64,000 nt of DNA from Devosia subaequoris (lineage in GTDB: Bacteria > Pseudomonadota > Alphaproteobacteria > Rhizobiales > Devosiaceae): NCBI RefSeq assembly GCF_014197055.1, contig NZ_JACIEW010000001.1, forward strand, positions 682,001 through 746,000, read 5' to 3'. The notes beneath the pieces were generated by a model. It had not been told where the DNA came from, made no database searches, and was given only the letters and a program-made list of their open reading frames with translations. Both the position numbers and the translations under genes were made by a program. Position 1 is the stretch's first letter. Each line of letters starts with the position of its first letter. Of this stretch, positions 17,802 through 27,073 are shown piece by piece.

Positions 17802-19019
17802 TCAGCCGCGCCGCAGCGCCGCGGCCCGGGCGCGCTTCAGCGTGTCGGCATATTCAGGATTGAACCGGATCTCGGCCATTTTGATGGCCGCGTTCAACCG
17901 TTCCCCCGTTACCGCATCGTCGGGATTCTGACGCAACAAATCGAGATTGCGCTGGATATGCAGTTCCAGCGCCTGCCCCGTCTGGCTCCAGGCCTGGTCG
18001 AACACCGCGTTGAGCGCCAGTGAATCGCGGCAGTCCCGAACGGCCGAAAGCAGATAGACGCCGTTTATGGCCCCCAGCAGACGGTCATTGTCGATTCTAT
18101 CCGTCCCTTCGCGCGGGCGGCGCATGGCCTGGTTGAGATCGGTAACGACCTCCGTCAGGCGTGGCTCAACGCGGTCCGAGACCAATTTGGTGATGGTGGC
18201 AAGCATTTGCGTGGAGCGGCTGCCACGCGCAAACTCGACATATCCGGTAAGCGAGCGCACGAGGCGATGAAAGCGGTCTAGGCTCCGGCACGCCATGTCC
18301 ACATCCGCAAAGGGTCCGCTCAATTGCAGGTTCTTGAGCTGGTTCTGAGCCTGTCCCAGAATGGCTTCGATCAGAGGCCCAAAGCCGTTTCGCGAGATCA
18401 CCTGTTCGCTGGCATTGCCGCTCAATTTGATCACTGCGGTGACCAGGCGCGTTGGATTGGCCACCTGCCCGATGGCGGCGTGGAACAACAGCCCGGCCAG
18501 CTTGGGATCCTGCACCGGCATGGACTGCAAGGCGACGCCGAGTGCGGCGTCATCGGTCATGGTATTGACGGCCCGGCCGAAACCCTGAGCCTTCGGCAGC
18601 AGGGCCCGCGCCCTGAGCGCCGCCATAACCACGGCCGCTTCGTCCCGGAAATTGTCGCGGCCCGATTGGGCGCGCTGGCGGCGCATGGCCTCGGTGTCGC
18701 CATCGATCCTGTCCAGCGCAGCCTTCGTGCGCGCCAGCACTTCAGGCATCAGAGGTTCAAGATCGGCCGCAGCAAAATTGCCGTTTGCCACGCCATCGGC
18801 AGAAATCAAGTCAGCACACAGGTCGCGCACAACCCATACCCAGGCGCCTCTGGCCGCTTCGACGCTGACCGAACTGCCGAGCGGGAACAATACGGGTTCA
18901 TCCACCAGCACCGGATCGATCAGGCCACAGAATGGACGGCGCGCACTGGCGTTCGCCCCCGCCTCGGATCTTGCGGGTGTCGGCGTTGCTACTGAAATGC
19001 TCCTGGCAGGCTGGCTCAT
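17802..19019 (-). CDS. Conserved hypothetical protein
   Basis: Soluble-looking protein of 405 residues with no signal peptide, membrane helix or recognisable catalytic motif. The sequence is mostly alpha-helical in character, and the frame shows normal codon bias for the neighbourhood. It is convergent with the oxidoreductase operon, with only 4 bases between the stops. I believe similar proteins occur widely in Hyphomicrobiales as uncharacterised proteins, but I cannot assign a function. The promoter would lie in the 82-base gap toward the lipoprotein gene's 3' end. Confidence 0.75.
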   Translation of the reverse strand: MSQPARSISVATPTPARSEAGANASARRPFCGLIDPVLVDEPVLFPLGSSVSVEAARGAWVWVVRDLCADLISADGVANGNFAAADLEPLMPEVLARTKAALDRIDGDTEAMRRQRAQSGRDNFRDEAAVVMAALRARALLPKAQGFGRAVNTMTDDAALGVALQSMPVQDPKLAGLLFHAAIGQVANPTRLVTAVIKLSGNASEQVISRNGFGPLIEAILGQAQNQLKNLQLSGPFADVDMACRSLDRFHRLVRSLTGYVEFARGSRSTQMLATITKLVSDRVEPRLTEVVTDLNQAMRRPREGTDRIDNDRLLGAINGVYLLSAVRDCRDSLALNAVFDQAWSQTGQALELHIQRNLDLLRQNPDDAVTGERLNAAIKMAEIRFNPEYADTLKRARAAALRRG

Positions 19020-19101
19020 AAGGTCTTTGGGTCAAGGAAGGTACCACCATCGACCCTACAGGGCCGTGGTAAACAATCCTTTCCCAAAGGACCTCTTGCG
19101 A

Positions 19102-19578
19102 TCAGGCCGCGCCTTGAACCACGTTCCAATTGCCGTTCTGCTCGCGGCAGGCGGTGCCCTTCCTGACGTAGTCCTTGCCGCCGACTTTGACGGTGTGGGT
19201 GAAGTCGCGGCAATCGAGATTATTCACACGCACATAAGGCCCAACAGCCACCGACCCTGTCGTCCCCTGATCACCAGCCCACTGACGTGGTGCACCGGGA
19301 CGGCCGAACTGCAAGGCATAGAACTGGGCGCTATTGGCCTCGTTGGAGTCCTTTGCCGTCATCAGCGCCAACGCGGCCGGATCGACAAATCCGTTGGCAA
19401 TGCTGGTGGTCAGCTTGGCGGTCTGAACGGTCTGGGCCGAGGTCGGCACCAGGGGCTGCGTCGCCACCGGCTGAGGCGTAACCGGCACTTGGGTCACGCG
19501 CGTCGTGCTACCGGTGCTCGAACAAGCGGCAAGGGCCAAGGCAAGGATCGGGAGGGCGAGGAGCGAGATGCGATTCAT
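19102..19578 (-). CDS. Small surface-antigen-like lipoprotein
   Basis: The 158-residue product begins with a lipoprotein signal ending in the lipobox LAAC (Cys19). A Thr/Pro/Gln-rich linker follows (about 20-60). The C-terminal 60 residues (DCRDFTHTVKVGG, then GTACREQNGNWNVV) match the pattern of the RT0821/Lpp0805 and 17-kDa surface antigen group, in which a Cys-containing beta hairpin repeats. The frame is open upstream to 19872, but that extension is unlike protein and overlaps feuQ. Probably anchored in the outer membrane; role unknown. Confidence 0.75.
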   Translation of the reverse strand: MNRISLLALPILALALAACSSTGSTTRVTQVPVTPQPVATQPLVPTSAQTVQTAKLTTSIANGFVDPAALALMTAKDSNEANSAQFYALQFGRPGAPRQWAGDQGTTGSVAVGPYVRVNNLDCRDFTHTVKVGGKDYVRKGTACREQNGNWNVVQGAA

Positions 19579-19639
19579 GGAATGATTGGCCTCTGGTGCA
19601 GTTAGTTGGTTCTTGTTGTCGCAATGCGGCGAAAGTGCG

Positions 19640-21019
19640 TCAGTTCTCGGGCGGCCTGACCAAACCGCCCAGGCGCGCTGTCGGCAGTCGCAGCTCGACC
19701 AGCAATCCGCCCAGTTGTGAGCGTTTGAGTGCAAGCTCTCCGCCATAGACATCGACCAGTTCCTTGACGATATCCAGTCCCAGCCCGGTTCCTGGTGTTT
19801 TCTCGTCCAGCCTGACGCCTCGACGCAACACTTTTTGCGCATCAGCTTCGGAAAGCCCCGGGCCATTGTCATCGATCCGCATCAGAAGCTGCGCGCCCTT
19901 TTCGCCGCGAACGCTGCTCAGCCGCACGCCAACCTGCCCCTTGGACCATTTGCAGGCATTGTCGAGCAGATTGCCGGCCATCTCCTCGAAATCGGCCTCA
20001 TCGCCCCTGAACCAGGGCAGTGATGCATCGGGTCGCTGGAAGGCAATAGTCACATCCGGGTGTATCTTGCGCATCACCCGCGTGAGACGCAGCATGATCA
20101 TCGTGGCGTCGGCCTTCTTGCCCACTACGGAGGTCCGGGCGGCAAGGCGCGCCCGTTCGAGATAGGTCGAGACCATATTGCTCATCTTCTCGGTCTCGGA
20201 GGCAACAATATCGGCCAGCGCGCCTTTGCGCGCATGGGCTTCGTTGCGCAGCACGGCAATGGGGGTCTTGAGCCCATGAGCGAGATTGCCAACCTGATTG
20301 CGCGCGCGTTCGATGATCTGCACGTTGGAGCGCAGCAGTTCATTGACCTCTTCGGCCAGCGGCGCAATTTCCGTCGGATAGGTGCCGGAAACCTCGGCAC
20401 TTTCGCCCTCCCGTACGGCTTCCACCGCCTTGCTCAGCCGCGCGATTGGGCGCAAGGCAATACGGGCGACGATCGCGCTCATGATTGCAAGCATGATGCC
20501 GACGGCACCCAGCACGATAAAGGTCTGACCGCGAAATTCGGCGACCAGTTCGAGCACCTCGGTCAGATTGCCCGCAACGGTGATGCGATAGGTCGTCTCA
20601 TCCAGGGTGACGCTGCGCTCGACCATGCGCAATTGCGTGCCGAACGGGTCGTTGATCACCTCAGTGCTGCGTCCCATGTCATCGGCTGCCGTGCCGACGC
20701 CAGGCAGATCGATCCCGACCACGGATGTCGACAGGTTGATCAGCCCCCCCTCTTCGCCGCGAATGATCCAGTACCAGCCCGAACGCGGCCGCTCGAAGCG
20801 CGGGTCAGCCAGTGCGATGTCATTGTCCTGGGGGTCACCCGTCTCGAGCAACGCGCCGGCGAGGCTCTCGACGTGAAAGTCCAGAGTATCGGTCAGCGTG
20901 GAATCGAGGGTTCGCGAGTAGAGATCGGTAAGGAGGACGCCGGTTGTCACCAGCGCCAGCACCAGCCAGCCAGCCGATAGCCAGAACAATGCTGCCGCGA
21001 TCGACCCCTTGCGCAACAT
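19640..21019 (-). CDS. feuQ: Sensor histidine kinase FeuQ
   Basis: Inner-membrane sensor kinase of 459 residues and partner of FeuP. Transmembrane helices lie near 8-31 and 165-187 around a periplasmic sensor domain. A HAMP-like linker is followed by His248 in AHGLKTPIAVL. The ATPase domain has GNLLDNACKWS, DDNGPGLS and GTGLGLDIV. The order feuP-feuQ and the kinase architecture match the FeuPQ system of Rhizobium and Sinorhizobium, where FeuPQ controls export of cyclic glucans or iron uptake depending on the species. The gap to feuP is 43 bases. Confidence 0.8.
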   Translation of the reverse strand: MLRKGSIAAALFWLSAGWLVLALVTTGVLLTDLYSRTLDSTLTDTLDFHVESLAGALLETGDPQDNDIALADPRFERPRSGWYWIIRGEEGGLINLSTSVVGIDLPGVGTAADDMGRSTEVINDPFGTQLRMVERSVTLDETTYRITVAGNLTEVLELVAEFRGQTFIVLGAVGIMLAIMSAIVARIALRPIARLSKAVEAVREGESAEVSGTYPTEIAPLAEEVNELLRSNVQIIERARNQVGNLAHGLKTPIAVLRNEAHARKGALADIVASETEKMSNMVSTYLERARLAARTSVVGKKADATMIMLRLTRVMRKIHPDVTIAFQRPDASLPWFRGDEADFEEMAGNLLDNACKWSKGQVGVRLSSVRGEKGAQLLMRIDDNGPGLSEADAQKVLRRGVRLDEKTPGTGLGLDIVKELVDVYGGELALKRSQLGGLLVELRLPTARLGGLVRPPEN

Positions 21020-21062
21020 CTCAGCGTCTCATCTTGCCGGCCACGCCGATCTTGGAACCGGC

Positions 21063-21722
21063 TCAGTCGCCAAGGATCTGATAGCCCAGTCCGCGGACGG
21101 TCTGAATACAATCCTCCGGCAGCTTTTTGCGCAGACGCCCGACGAAAACCTCGATCGTGTTGCTGTCGCGGTCAAAATCCTGATCGTACAGGTGCTCTGT
21201 CAGCTCCGTCCGCGATATCACCTTGCCCTTGTGGTGCATGAGATAGCTCAAGAGGCGCAGTTCGTGGCTTGTCAGTTTCACCGACTGACCTTCGACCGTC
21301 ACCTTGCCGCTGCGCGCGTCAAGGCGCACCGCGCCACAGACAATTTCGTTGCTGGCATGTCCGGCGGCACGCCGTACCAGGGCACGCACACGTGCCAACA
21401 CCTCTTCCATGTGGAACGGCTTGGCGACGTAGTCGTCCGCCCCGGCGTCAATGCCCTGGACCTTGTCACTCCAGCGGTCGCGAGCGGTCAGCAGCAATAC
21501 CGGCGTGGTCTTGCCGGCTCGCCGCCACTCCTCAAGCACGGACAGACCATCCATCTGCGGCAGGCCGATATCAAGGATGATGGTGTCATACGGTTCGGTA
21601 TCGCCGAGAAAGTGTCCTTCCTCGCCATCGAACGCCACGTCGACTGCATAACCCGCCTCGGTCAAGGCGTCCTTGATCTGTCGATTGAGATTGGTGTCGT
21701 CTTCAACAACCAGAATACGCAT
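21063..21722 (-). CDS. feuP: Response regulator FeuP (OmpR family)
   Basis: Response regulator of 219 residues. The receiver has EDD at 7-9, Asp51 in IILDIGLPQMDG and the conserved lysine in VAKPFHM. The winged-helix domain ends with NTIEVFVGRLRKKL and VRGLGYQIL. The longest frame starts 18 bases earlier at 21740, but MRILVVEDD at 21722 is the natural N-terminus and follows a long G-rich run that could serve as ribosome binding site. It lies 28 bases after a small PepSY-type periplasmic gene and before feuQ, consistent with an operon. Confidence 0.85.
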   Translation of the reverse strand: MRILVVEDDTNLNRQIKDALTEAGYAVDVAFDGEEGHFLGDTEPYDTIILDIGLPQMDGLSVLEEWRRAGKTTPVLLLTARDRWSDKVQGIDAGADDYVAKPFHMEEVLARVRALVRRAAGHASNEIVCGAVRLDARSGKVTVEGQSVKLTSHELRLLSYLMHHKGKVISRTELTEHLYDQDFDRDSNTIEVFVGRLRKKLPEDCIQTVRGLGYQILGD

Positions 21723-21750
21723 GATCCGCCCCCCCCACAAGACTAGGCTG

Positions 21751-22056
21751 CTATTGTGCGTCCATTGTCAGGTTTTGCGCCTGACCGTCAGAGCTGAGCA
21801 CACCGATAACATACACCAGCCTGCCGTCCTCGTCACACACATCCACATTGAGGATGTCCGAGCTTGGATCCACGCCGGCCTGCGCCAGCACGGCGTCAAG
21901 CGACATGATCTGTCCGGAAGAGACGGCTTCCTGAATCTGGCGCTTGTCGAGACAAGCCTGGGCCTGGCTCGAACCGGTACTTGCAAGCGCAAGCGCCAGG
22001 GCGAGAGCCAGGGCGATGGAGGCGGTGGGTTTTGGGGCGTTCGTTTTCATGGCCAA
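21751..22056 (-). CDS. Small periplasmic PepSY-type protein, possible FeuN-like modulator
   Basis: Predicted secreted protein of 101 residues. An Ala/Leu-rich signal peptide (about 12-33) ends near SSQAQA, leaving a mature part of about 68 residues with two cysteines that could form a disulphide. The mature region (sequence LDAVLAQAGVDPSSDILNV, then DGRLVYVIGVL) resembles a single PepSY domain. It is the first gene of the probable operon PepSY-feuP-feuQ. In Sinorhizobium meliloti a small periplasmic protein, FeuN, restrains the FeuQ kinase; position and size fit that role here, but homology to FeuN itself was not tested. Confidence 0.7.
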   Translation of the reverse strand: MAMKTNAPKPTASIALALALALALASTGSSQAQACLDKRQIQEAVSSGQIMSLDAVLAQAGVDPSSDILNVDVCDEDGRLVYVIGVLSSDGQAQNLTMDAQ

Positions 22057-22125
22057 TCAATAGCGTCTGCAAACTGAATGGGACATGAATGCGGCACGCC
22101 TCCCCCGATTTCCACACAATTGACC

Positions 22126-22866
22126 TCAGGCTTTCCGGGTATCTCCCTTCAATCCCTTGCGCAGGAACAATATGGCCAGCGATTCCAGCACGAGGCTCCC
22201 TGCCGAACCGCTATCCAGCGCCGGCAGGTTGATGCCCAGCATCTGCGCAAGGCCGGCCAGCAGCATGAATGCTGCCACGATATAGGTCTTGTAGCCCGAA
22301 AGGATATCCATGGTCTCATCTCCTTGAGTTGAATCTCTGGTCGGAGCCACAGCGAGCGCTGCAGCGCGAATTGTCTCGACGCGACGGGTCCAGCCGCGCC
22401 CGAACACCGGAAAAGTGGAAAGGGCCCTGAGAAAATCGAGCCTTCGGTCGCACAGCGCATCTACCGTTCTTGCGGCGCTGGATTGATGAGCGGCTGCCAG
22501 CGTGATGGGACCAACCAGACCGTCGGCGACAACGCCGAGCACCTGCTGCAGGCAGCGGATTGCCTTGCCTGGGCCGGAATTGACCGCGAAGTCGAACACT
22601 GCCAGATCGACGCCCGATGGCATGTCCCCTGCCCGGCAGGCATCCCAATAGCCAGCGCGATAGATCTTGGCGGCCTCGTCCCGGTCCAGGTTTTGCACCT
22701 CCGCTTTTGGCAGATCCCACCAGGGCGAAATATTGCGCCAGCGCGCCAGGGTCTTGCGGGTGATCCCCATATTTGTGGCCCCGCCAGGATCGGACGGATG
22801 ATCCACATATCCGCCCTCATGCCTGAATATCTCGGCGAGGCAGGTGTCAAACCGTGCATCAGTCAT
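22126..22866 (-). CDS. GTA-linked muramidase fused to a holin-like membrane segment
   Basis: The last gene of the GTA cluster, 246 residues. Residues 1-170 are a glycoside hydrolase 108-type N-acetylmuramidase: catalytic Glu17 in RHEGGYVDHPSDPGG, then a peptidoglycan-binding-3-like part with VFDFAVNSGPGKA. Residues 186-246 form a holin-like tail with two hydrophobic helices and a basic C-terminus (RKGLKGDTRKA). Together these could cut peptidoglycan and permeabilise the inner membrane to release GTA particles. The start ATG at 22866 overlaps the gp15 stop by 8 bases. A strong Shine-Dalgarno and an ATG inside the frame could also produce the 61-residue holin part alone. Confidence 0.85.
   Translation of the reverse strand: MTDARFDTCLAEIFRHEGGYVDHPSDPGGATNMGITRKTLARWRNISPWWDLPKAEVQNLDRDEAAKIYRAGYWDACRAGDMPSGVDLAVFDFAVNSGPGKAIRCLQQVLGVVADGLVGPITLAAAHQSSAARTVDALCDRRLDFLRALSTFPVFGRGWTRRVETIRAAALAVAPTRDSTQGDETMDILSGYKTYIVAAFMLLAGLAQMLGINLPALDSGSAGSLVLESLAILFLRKGLKGDTRKA
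22320..22325 (-). promoter_or_regulatory. Internal Shine-Dalgarno before the holin-like part
   Basis: AAGGAG on the minus strand lies 8 bases before an in-frame ATG at 22311-22309. This ATG begins MDILSGYKTYI, exactly the start of the holin-like membrane module of the muramidase gene. A 61-residue protein (22126-22311) could therefore be made by internal initiation. Confidence 0.6.
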
Positions 22867-25800
22867 GGAACATTCCAATCGCGCCATGGCCCGCACCGAG
22901 CGTTGCGCTGACTTGTCGAACTTTGAAGGTGAAATCACTGGCTGGCCCGCCCAAATCGGCGATTTGGTCGGCCAGCGGATATTGGACGTATGAATGCGCC
23001 GTATGCAGTGTTCTCACCGGCGCGCCGCCGGTCACGATCTCGACCTGCCAGCTTTCCGGCGAAAACTCGAGCGGTGGTTCGGCCACGCCCCAGCCGTCGC
23101 CATCGGCCCGGCTGCGGCGGGTCCATTCCAGCGTGATCGATCCATCCGCCAGCCTGGTCCCCTTGAGGTGAACGGGAGAGAGAGGCAGCACCGGCCGAAC
23201 TCGGGGGGCGACCGTCACGATCTCACCGGCGCCACCGCCCGCAACGGTTGCCCGCAGGTCGCGGCTTTCGCCAATCCAGTCCATCCCCACCGCAAGAGTC
23301 ATCAGGGTCTGGTTCAGAACCATCGCCCGCCGGCCAGCCGACACGGTGCCGATAGCTTGCACGGACCCTTCTAGCCCCCGCAACAATGCGGTCAGCCGAT
23401 ATTGCCCCGGTGCCACCAGTTCTGCGGCGGCAAACCCGATAATCTCCCAGTCGCCGGCATCCGTCTCGATTGCGACCCGGTTCGCACCCGCCAGTGCGGC
23501 CAATGGCTCCACATCGGCGAGGTGTCCCGCGTTCAACTGGATGCCGAGGGTATTCTTCAAGTCCCACAGCGCTTCAGGCCCCGGGTGCAATGGCGTGAGC
23601 AGTTCACCGATCGCCGACTGGCGGTTCAGCCTCGTCAATTCGGTGCCCGTAGCATCGTCGGCAATCTTCACCGGCCCGGACCAGGGATCGGCGTAGGCGC
23701 CGAGAACCAATCGGCTGCGCAGCGGATCGGATGGCAATGGAGGCAGATGCGCTGCAACCACCAAGGGCGTCATCACAGGCATTATGGCCGGCTGGTTGCC
23801 ACGCGGTCGATCTATGCCGGTGGCCAGCGCATCACCTCGGCGCACTGCGCTAGCCGAGATCTGACGCACGGCACCATCGCGAATTTCGGTGATCTCGAAA
23901 GGCCCCTCGGCAAGATCAGGCAATGTCACCCGGTCGCCCGGCTCAAGCGCAACCTGGCCAGGCGGCAGAGCGAACTCGATACTGTCGCCACCCGCCGCAT
24001 GTTGGTCGAGCAGCCGTTCGGCCGCTTGCCGGGCAGCGCCGCTATCAAGCACGACCGGCTTGTTGTGGGTCACCAGCGGTCCCCGATCCGGTCGGATCGC
24101 TGCCGATGTCGCTGCCAGATAGTCCCGCTCCCGGTCAAAATGTCCGAGCGTCAGCCGCGCCGGCTTCTCGGCGCCGTCATCGCGCCGACGCGACAGCACC
24201 GGCGCGTCAGTACTGGCCAGGGTCTCGTATTCCAGCTCAAGCGCCGGTCCCCCGCCCTGGGCAATGCCGACCATTGCATCGCCACGCGCTGCAAGTTTTT
24301 GCCCTGTCAGGTCAAACACGGTTTCGAGCACATCGCGGGCCGTTCCGGCACCTGACACAGTCAGTCCGCCAATCAGCGGGGCCGAGGGAGCGGCCAAGAC
24401 GATGCTGTCATGCTCTGAAACCACGGCATGGGCCAACTCATCGCTGGCCAGCCCACCCAGGCGGCCGGTCAGCCAGTGACCGGTGGCATGATTGGTGCCA
24501 TCGGACCACACTTCCGTCAGCGCCGGAAACACCGGAAATGGCCGTGCATCCCAGGTCCAGCAATAGAGCCGTTCTGGATCAACCATGCCGGTCGGATTGT
24601 AGGCTGGGTCGTTCCAGCGCAGATGATGCGCCCGCAGCACCTGCCGCTGGATCAGCGCGTCGGGAGTGCCAGCGGAAAAGTAGGGCCGCCCATTCTCGGC
24701 ACTCTTGCTATCACCGAAAACATTCGGCTGATTGGCGCCCTTGTCGACAGCGCCACACCCGATCTCGGTCAGCCAGACTGGCTTCGAGCCGGGTACCCAG
24801 GGGGTCGGTGACGCATTTCGCACGCCGCCAGGGCGATCGAAATGCTGCTGCCCCCAGAACGCTTCGATATCCTTGTAGCGCCAGATCCATGGCTCGCCAT
24901 GCGCCCCGTCGGTAATCGGCGTGCGGAGCTGCGCCCGGCGATCCGCTTCGCTGGCGTAGAACCAGTCATAGCCCTCGCCCCCGGCAATATTGCCCGCCAG
25001 GTAGTCGAGCTCATATCCCGTCCGCGCCAGCGCCAGATCGGCATGGTCTTCTCCGTCCCGCCAATCGGCCAGCGGCATGTAGCAGTCGATCCCAATCGCA
25101 TCGATATCGGCCGAGGCCCAGAGCGGGTCGAGGTGAAAGAATTTGGCACCATCCTTCTGGCACCCCGAATATTCGCTCCAGTCCGCCGCATAAGTCAGTC
25201 TTGTAGTTGGCCCCACAATGGCCCGCACATCGGCGGCCAGTGCCACCAGCGCATCGACAAAGGGGAAGCTGTTGCCCGCCCCGCGTACGCTGGTCAGCCC
25301 GACCATTTCCGAGCCGATCAGCATGGCATCCACCCCACCTGCCTCCACGGCAAGTTGGGCATAGTGCAGTATCATGGCGCGATAGCCGGGCACGAAGGCT
25401 GCCACCTGGGCCGCGGCGGCGGCGCTGCCCTCGGGCGATCCGGGCAATCCTGGGGCCGGCGAGCAAGCGATACGCCCGCGCCAGGGATAGGCCGCCTGCT
25501 CGCTGCCACCATAGGGATCGACCAGGCCATTACCCTGCGGAATATCCATCAGCACAAAAGGATAGATCGTCACCTTGAGCCCACGCGCCTTGAGGTCGGC
25601 GATTGCGGCGAGCACCGAAGCGTCCGACGGCGTGCCGCCATAGGCCGGTCCCCCGGCATGACTTGAGACAACCTGCGCCGCTGTCCGTGTCACACCCGCG
25701 ACACTCCAGCTGGTTCCCTCAATATTGCGCGTCGCGTCCTCAACGCGCGGCTCCACCGTGCAACTCGCGCAGCGCAGATCGTCGCCGAACCAGCTCACGA

Positions 25801-26599
25801 CCAGCGCGACATGTTCAAGATTGGGGCAAAGCGCCTGTAATTCGTCGAGCGAGCCGGTCCAGTTGCTGGTACCGGACAGCAGATGCGCATTCTCGCTCAC
25901 GCCCGCGCCCGGCCCCAACACCCTGATCCGGGGTTCAGGGTCATAACCAAATTCCGTTGCACCCGGGATGATCGTCATGGCGCGGATGGCTGGCTCCAGA
26001 TCGCCAACCACACGGCATAACTCGGCGGAAAGCTGCGGGATGCGATTGCCGAAGCGGCTCAGCGGCAGGTTCTCGACCACGAGGTAGCAGACGCCCCGAT
26101 AAGCGGGCGCGTTGCCGTTCCCCTGTGTTGCCTCGATCAGGCTGTCGGCGGTCTGCTCTTCGTCGCCGTGGTAGAAGCGCAGATTGAGACCAGCCGTGTC
26201 GAGCAACTGCCCGTCGGCCCAGATGCGTCCAAGCCTGGCCACCGGGCCCTCGCAAAAAGCGACAGCGAAACTGGCGAGGATCTCTTCAGTTTCCTCGGCA
26301 GCCGACGGCATGCCTTTGGAACCGGCGGTATCACTGACATGGCGCACCAGTTCTCGCGCCCAGATGATGTTGCCCGACAATCGCCCCCAGCCATAGAGCC
26401 GGGGGATACTCAGCCCCTCGCTCGACGCCCCCAGCCGTACATCGAATAGCGGGGCTTCGGCCTTGTTGTCGCCGAACAGCCAGCCGTCTACCGCACTGCC
26501 GGCCAGTGCCCCCAACGCCCGCCCAACTGTCGCGCCGATAGGACCGCCCAGCAGCCCACCGGCAAACTGCCCGGCAACTGATAGTGCCAGTGTCGCCAT
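22859..26599 (-). CDS. GTA gp15, tail-tip host-recognition megatron
   Basis: Very large tail-tip protein of 1246 residues. The middle of the protein (roughly 420-730) has glycoside-hydrolase TIM-barrel features typical of the GTA_TIM domain (ADWSEYSGCQKDGAKF, WLTEIGCGAVDKGANQP). The later part matches the phage-tail_3/baseplate-type fold and ends with small beta domains. In the RcGTA structure this protein forms the distal megatron that contacts the host surface. The ATG follows AAGGAACAATAAG. The 3' end overlaps the muramidase start by 8 bases. Length is close to the roughly 1300 residues usual for the family. Confidence 0.93.
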   Translation of the reverse strand: MATLALSVAGQFAGGLLGGPIGATVGRALGALAGSAVDGWLFGDNKAEAPLFDVRLGASSEGLSIPRLYGWGRLSGNIIWARELVRHVSDTAGSKGMPSAAEETEEILASFAVAFCEGPVARLGRIWADGQLLDTAGLNLRFYHGDEEQTADSLIEATQGNGNAPAYRGVCYLVVENLPLSRFGNRIPQLSAELCRVVGDLEPAIRAMTIIPGATEFGYDPEPRIRVLGPGAGVSENAHLLSGTSNWTGSLDELQALCPNLEHVALVVSWFGDDLRCASCTVEPRVEDATRNIEGTSWSVAGVTRTAAQVVSSHAGGPAYGGTPSDASVLAAIADLKARGLKVTIYPFVLMDIPQGNGLVDPYGGSEQAAYPWRGRIACSPAPGLPGSPEGSAAAAAQVAAFVPGYRAMILHYAQLAVEAGGVDAMLIGSEMVGLTSVRGAGNSFPFVDALVALAADVRAIVGPTTRLTYAADWSEYSGCQKDGAKFFHLDPLWASADIDAIGIDCYMPLADWRDGEDHADLALARTGYELDYLAGNIAGGEGYDWFYASEADRRAQLRTPITDGAHGEPWIWRYKDIEAFWGQQHFDRPGGVRNASPTPWVPGSKPVWLTEIGCGAVDKGANQPNVFGDSKSAENGRPYFSAGTPDALIQRQVLRAHHLRWNDPAYNPTGMVDPERLYCWTWDARPFPVFPALTEVWSDGTNHATGHWLTGRLGGLASDELAHAVVSEHDSIVLAAPSAPLIGGLTVSGAGTARDVLETVFDLTGQKLAARGDAMVGIAQGGGPALELEYETLASTDAPVLSRRRDDGAEKPARLTLGHFDRERDYLAATSAAIRPDRGPLVTHNKPVVLDSGAARQAAERLLDQHAAGGDSIEFALPPGQVALEPGDRVTLPDLAEGPFEITEIRDGAVRQISASAVRRGDALATGIDRPRGNQPAIMPVMTPLVVAAHLPPLPSDPLRSRLVLGAYADPWSGPVKIADDATGTELTRLNRQSAIGELLTPLHPGPEALWDLKNTLGIQLNAGHLADVEPLAALAGANRVAIETDAGDWEIIGFAAAELVAPGQYRLTALLRGLEGSVQAIGTVSAGRRAMVLNQTLMTLAVGMDWIGESRDLRATVAGGGAGEIVTVAPRVRPVLPLSPVHLKGTRLADGSITLEWTRRSRADGDGWGVAEPPLEFSPESWQVEIVTGGAPVRTLHTAHSYVQYPLADQIADLGGPASDFTFKVRQVSATLGAGHGAIGMFHD

Positions 26600-26647
26600 C
26601 TTATTGTTCCTTGGAGTTTAGTCTGCCGTCGTCGACGCAGGTCGGCC

Positions 26648-27073
26648 TCAGCTCTGGGCCGGAAACCGGTACCGGCCGCTGACCCGTTTGGCCCAGCCTG
26701 AAGTCAGGTTCGCCTCGATCACCCCCAGATGCTCCTGGGCATGGATGAAACGGCCCGGTGCAATCAGAATGCCGCAATGGCGCGGCTCAGCAGTGCCGCC
26801 CAGTCGAAACAGAACCGCCTGCCCCGCCTGTGCCGGCCCCTCAACCGCGATGAGAAACCGTTCCGCCGCCAAGCGCAGTGCAGGATCGCGTTCCTGGCCG
26901 CGCCGGTCCATTCGATAGGGCGGCACCAACACCGGCTCGTCGCCGTAAAGCGTTCGCCACACCCCTCGCAGCAATCCCAGGCAGTCGCATCCGGCGCCCA
27001 GGGCCGAGGCCTGATGCCGATAGGGTGTGCCGAGCCAGGCCTGCGCGGCCCTCACCACCAGTTCGGCGTTCAT
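26648..27073 (-). CDS. GTA gp14, NlpC/P60-family cell-wall peptidase
   Basis: Tail-associated peptidase of 141 residues, thought to open peptidoglycan as DNA enters. The catalytic Cys31 lies in GCDCLGLLRGVW, and the His is in RHCGILIAPGRF with a following FIHAQEH. The frame is open to 27253, but the ATG at 27073 overlaps the gp13 stop (ATGA) and begins right before the domain, so I use it. The gp14/gp15 gap of 48 bases is one of the larger gaps in the cluster. Confidence 0.92.
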   Translation of the reverse strand: MNAELVVRAAQAWLGTPYRHQASALGAGCDCLGLLRGVWRTLYGDEPVLVPPYRMDRRGQERDPALRLAAERFLIAVEGPAQAGQAVLFRLGGTAEPRHCGILIAPGRFIHAQEHLGVIEANLTSGWAKRVSGRYRFPAQS

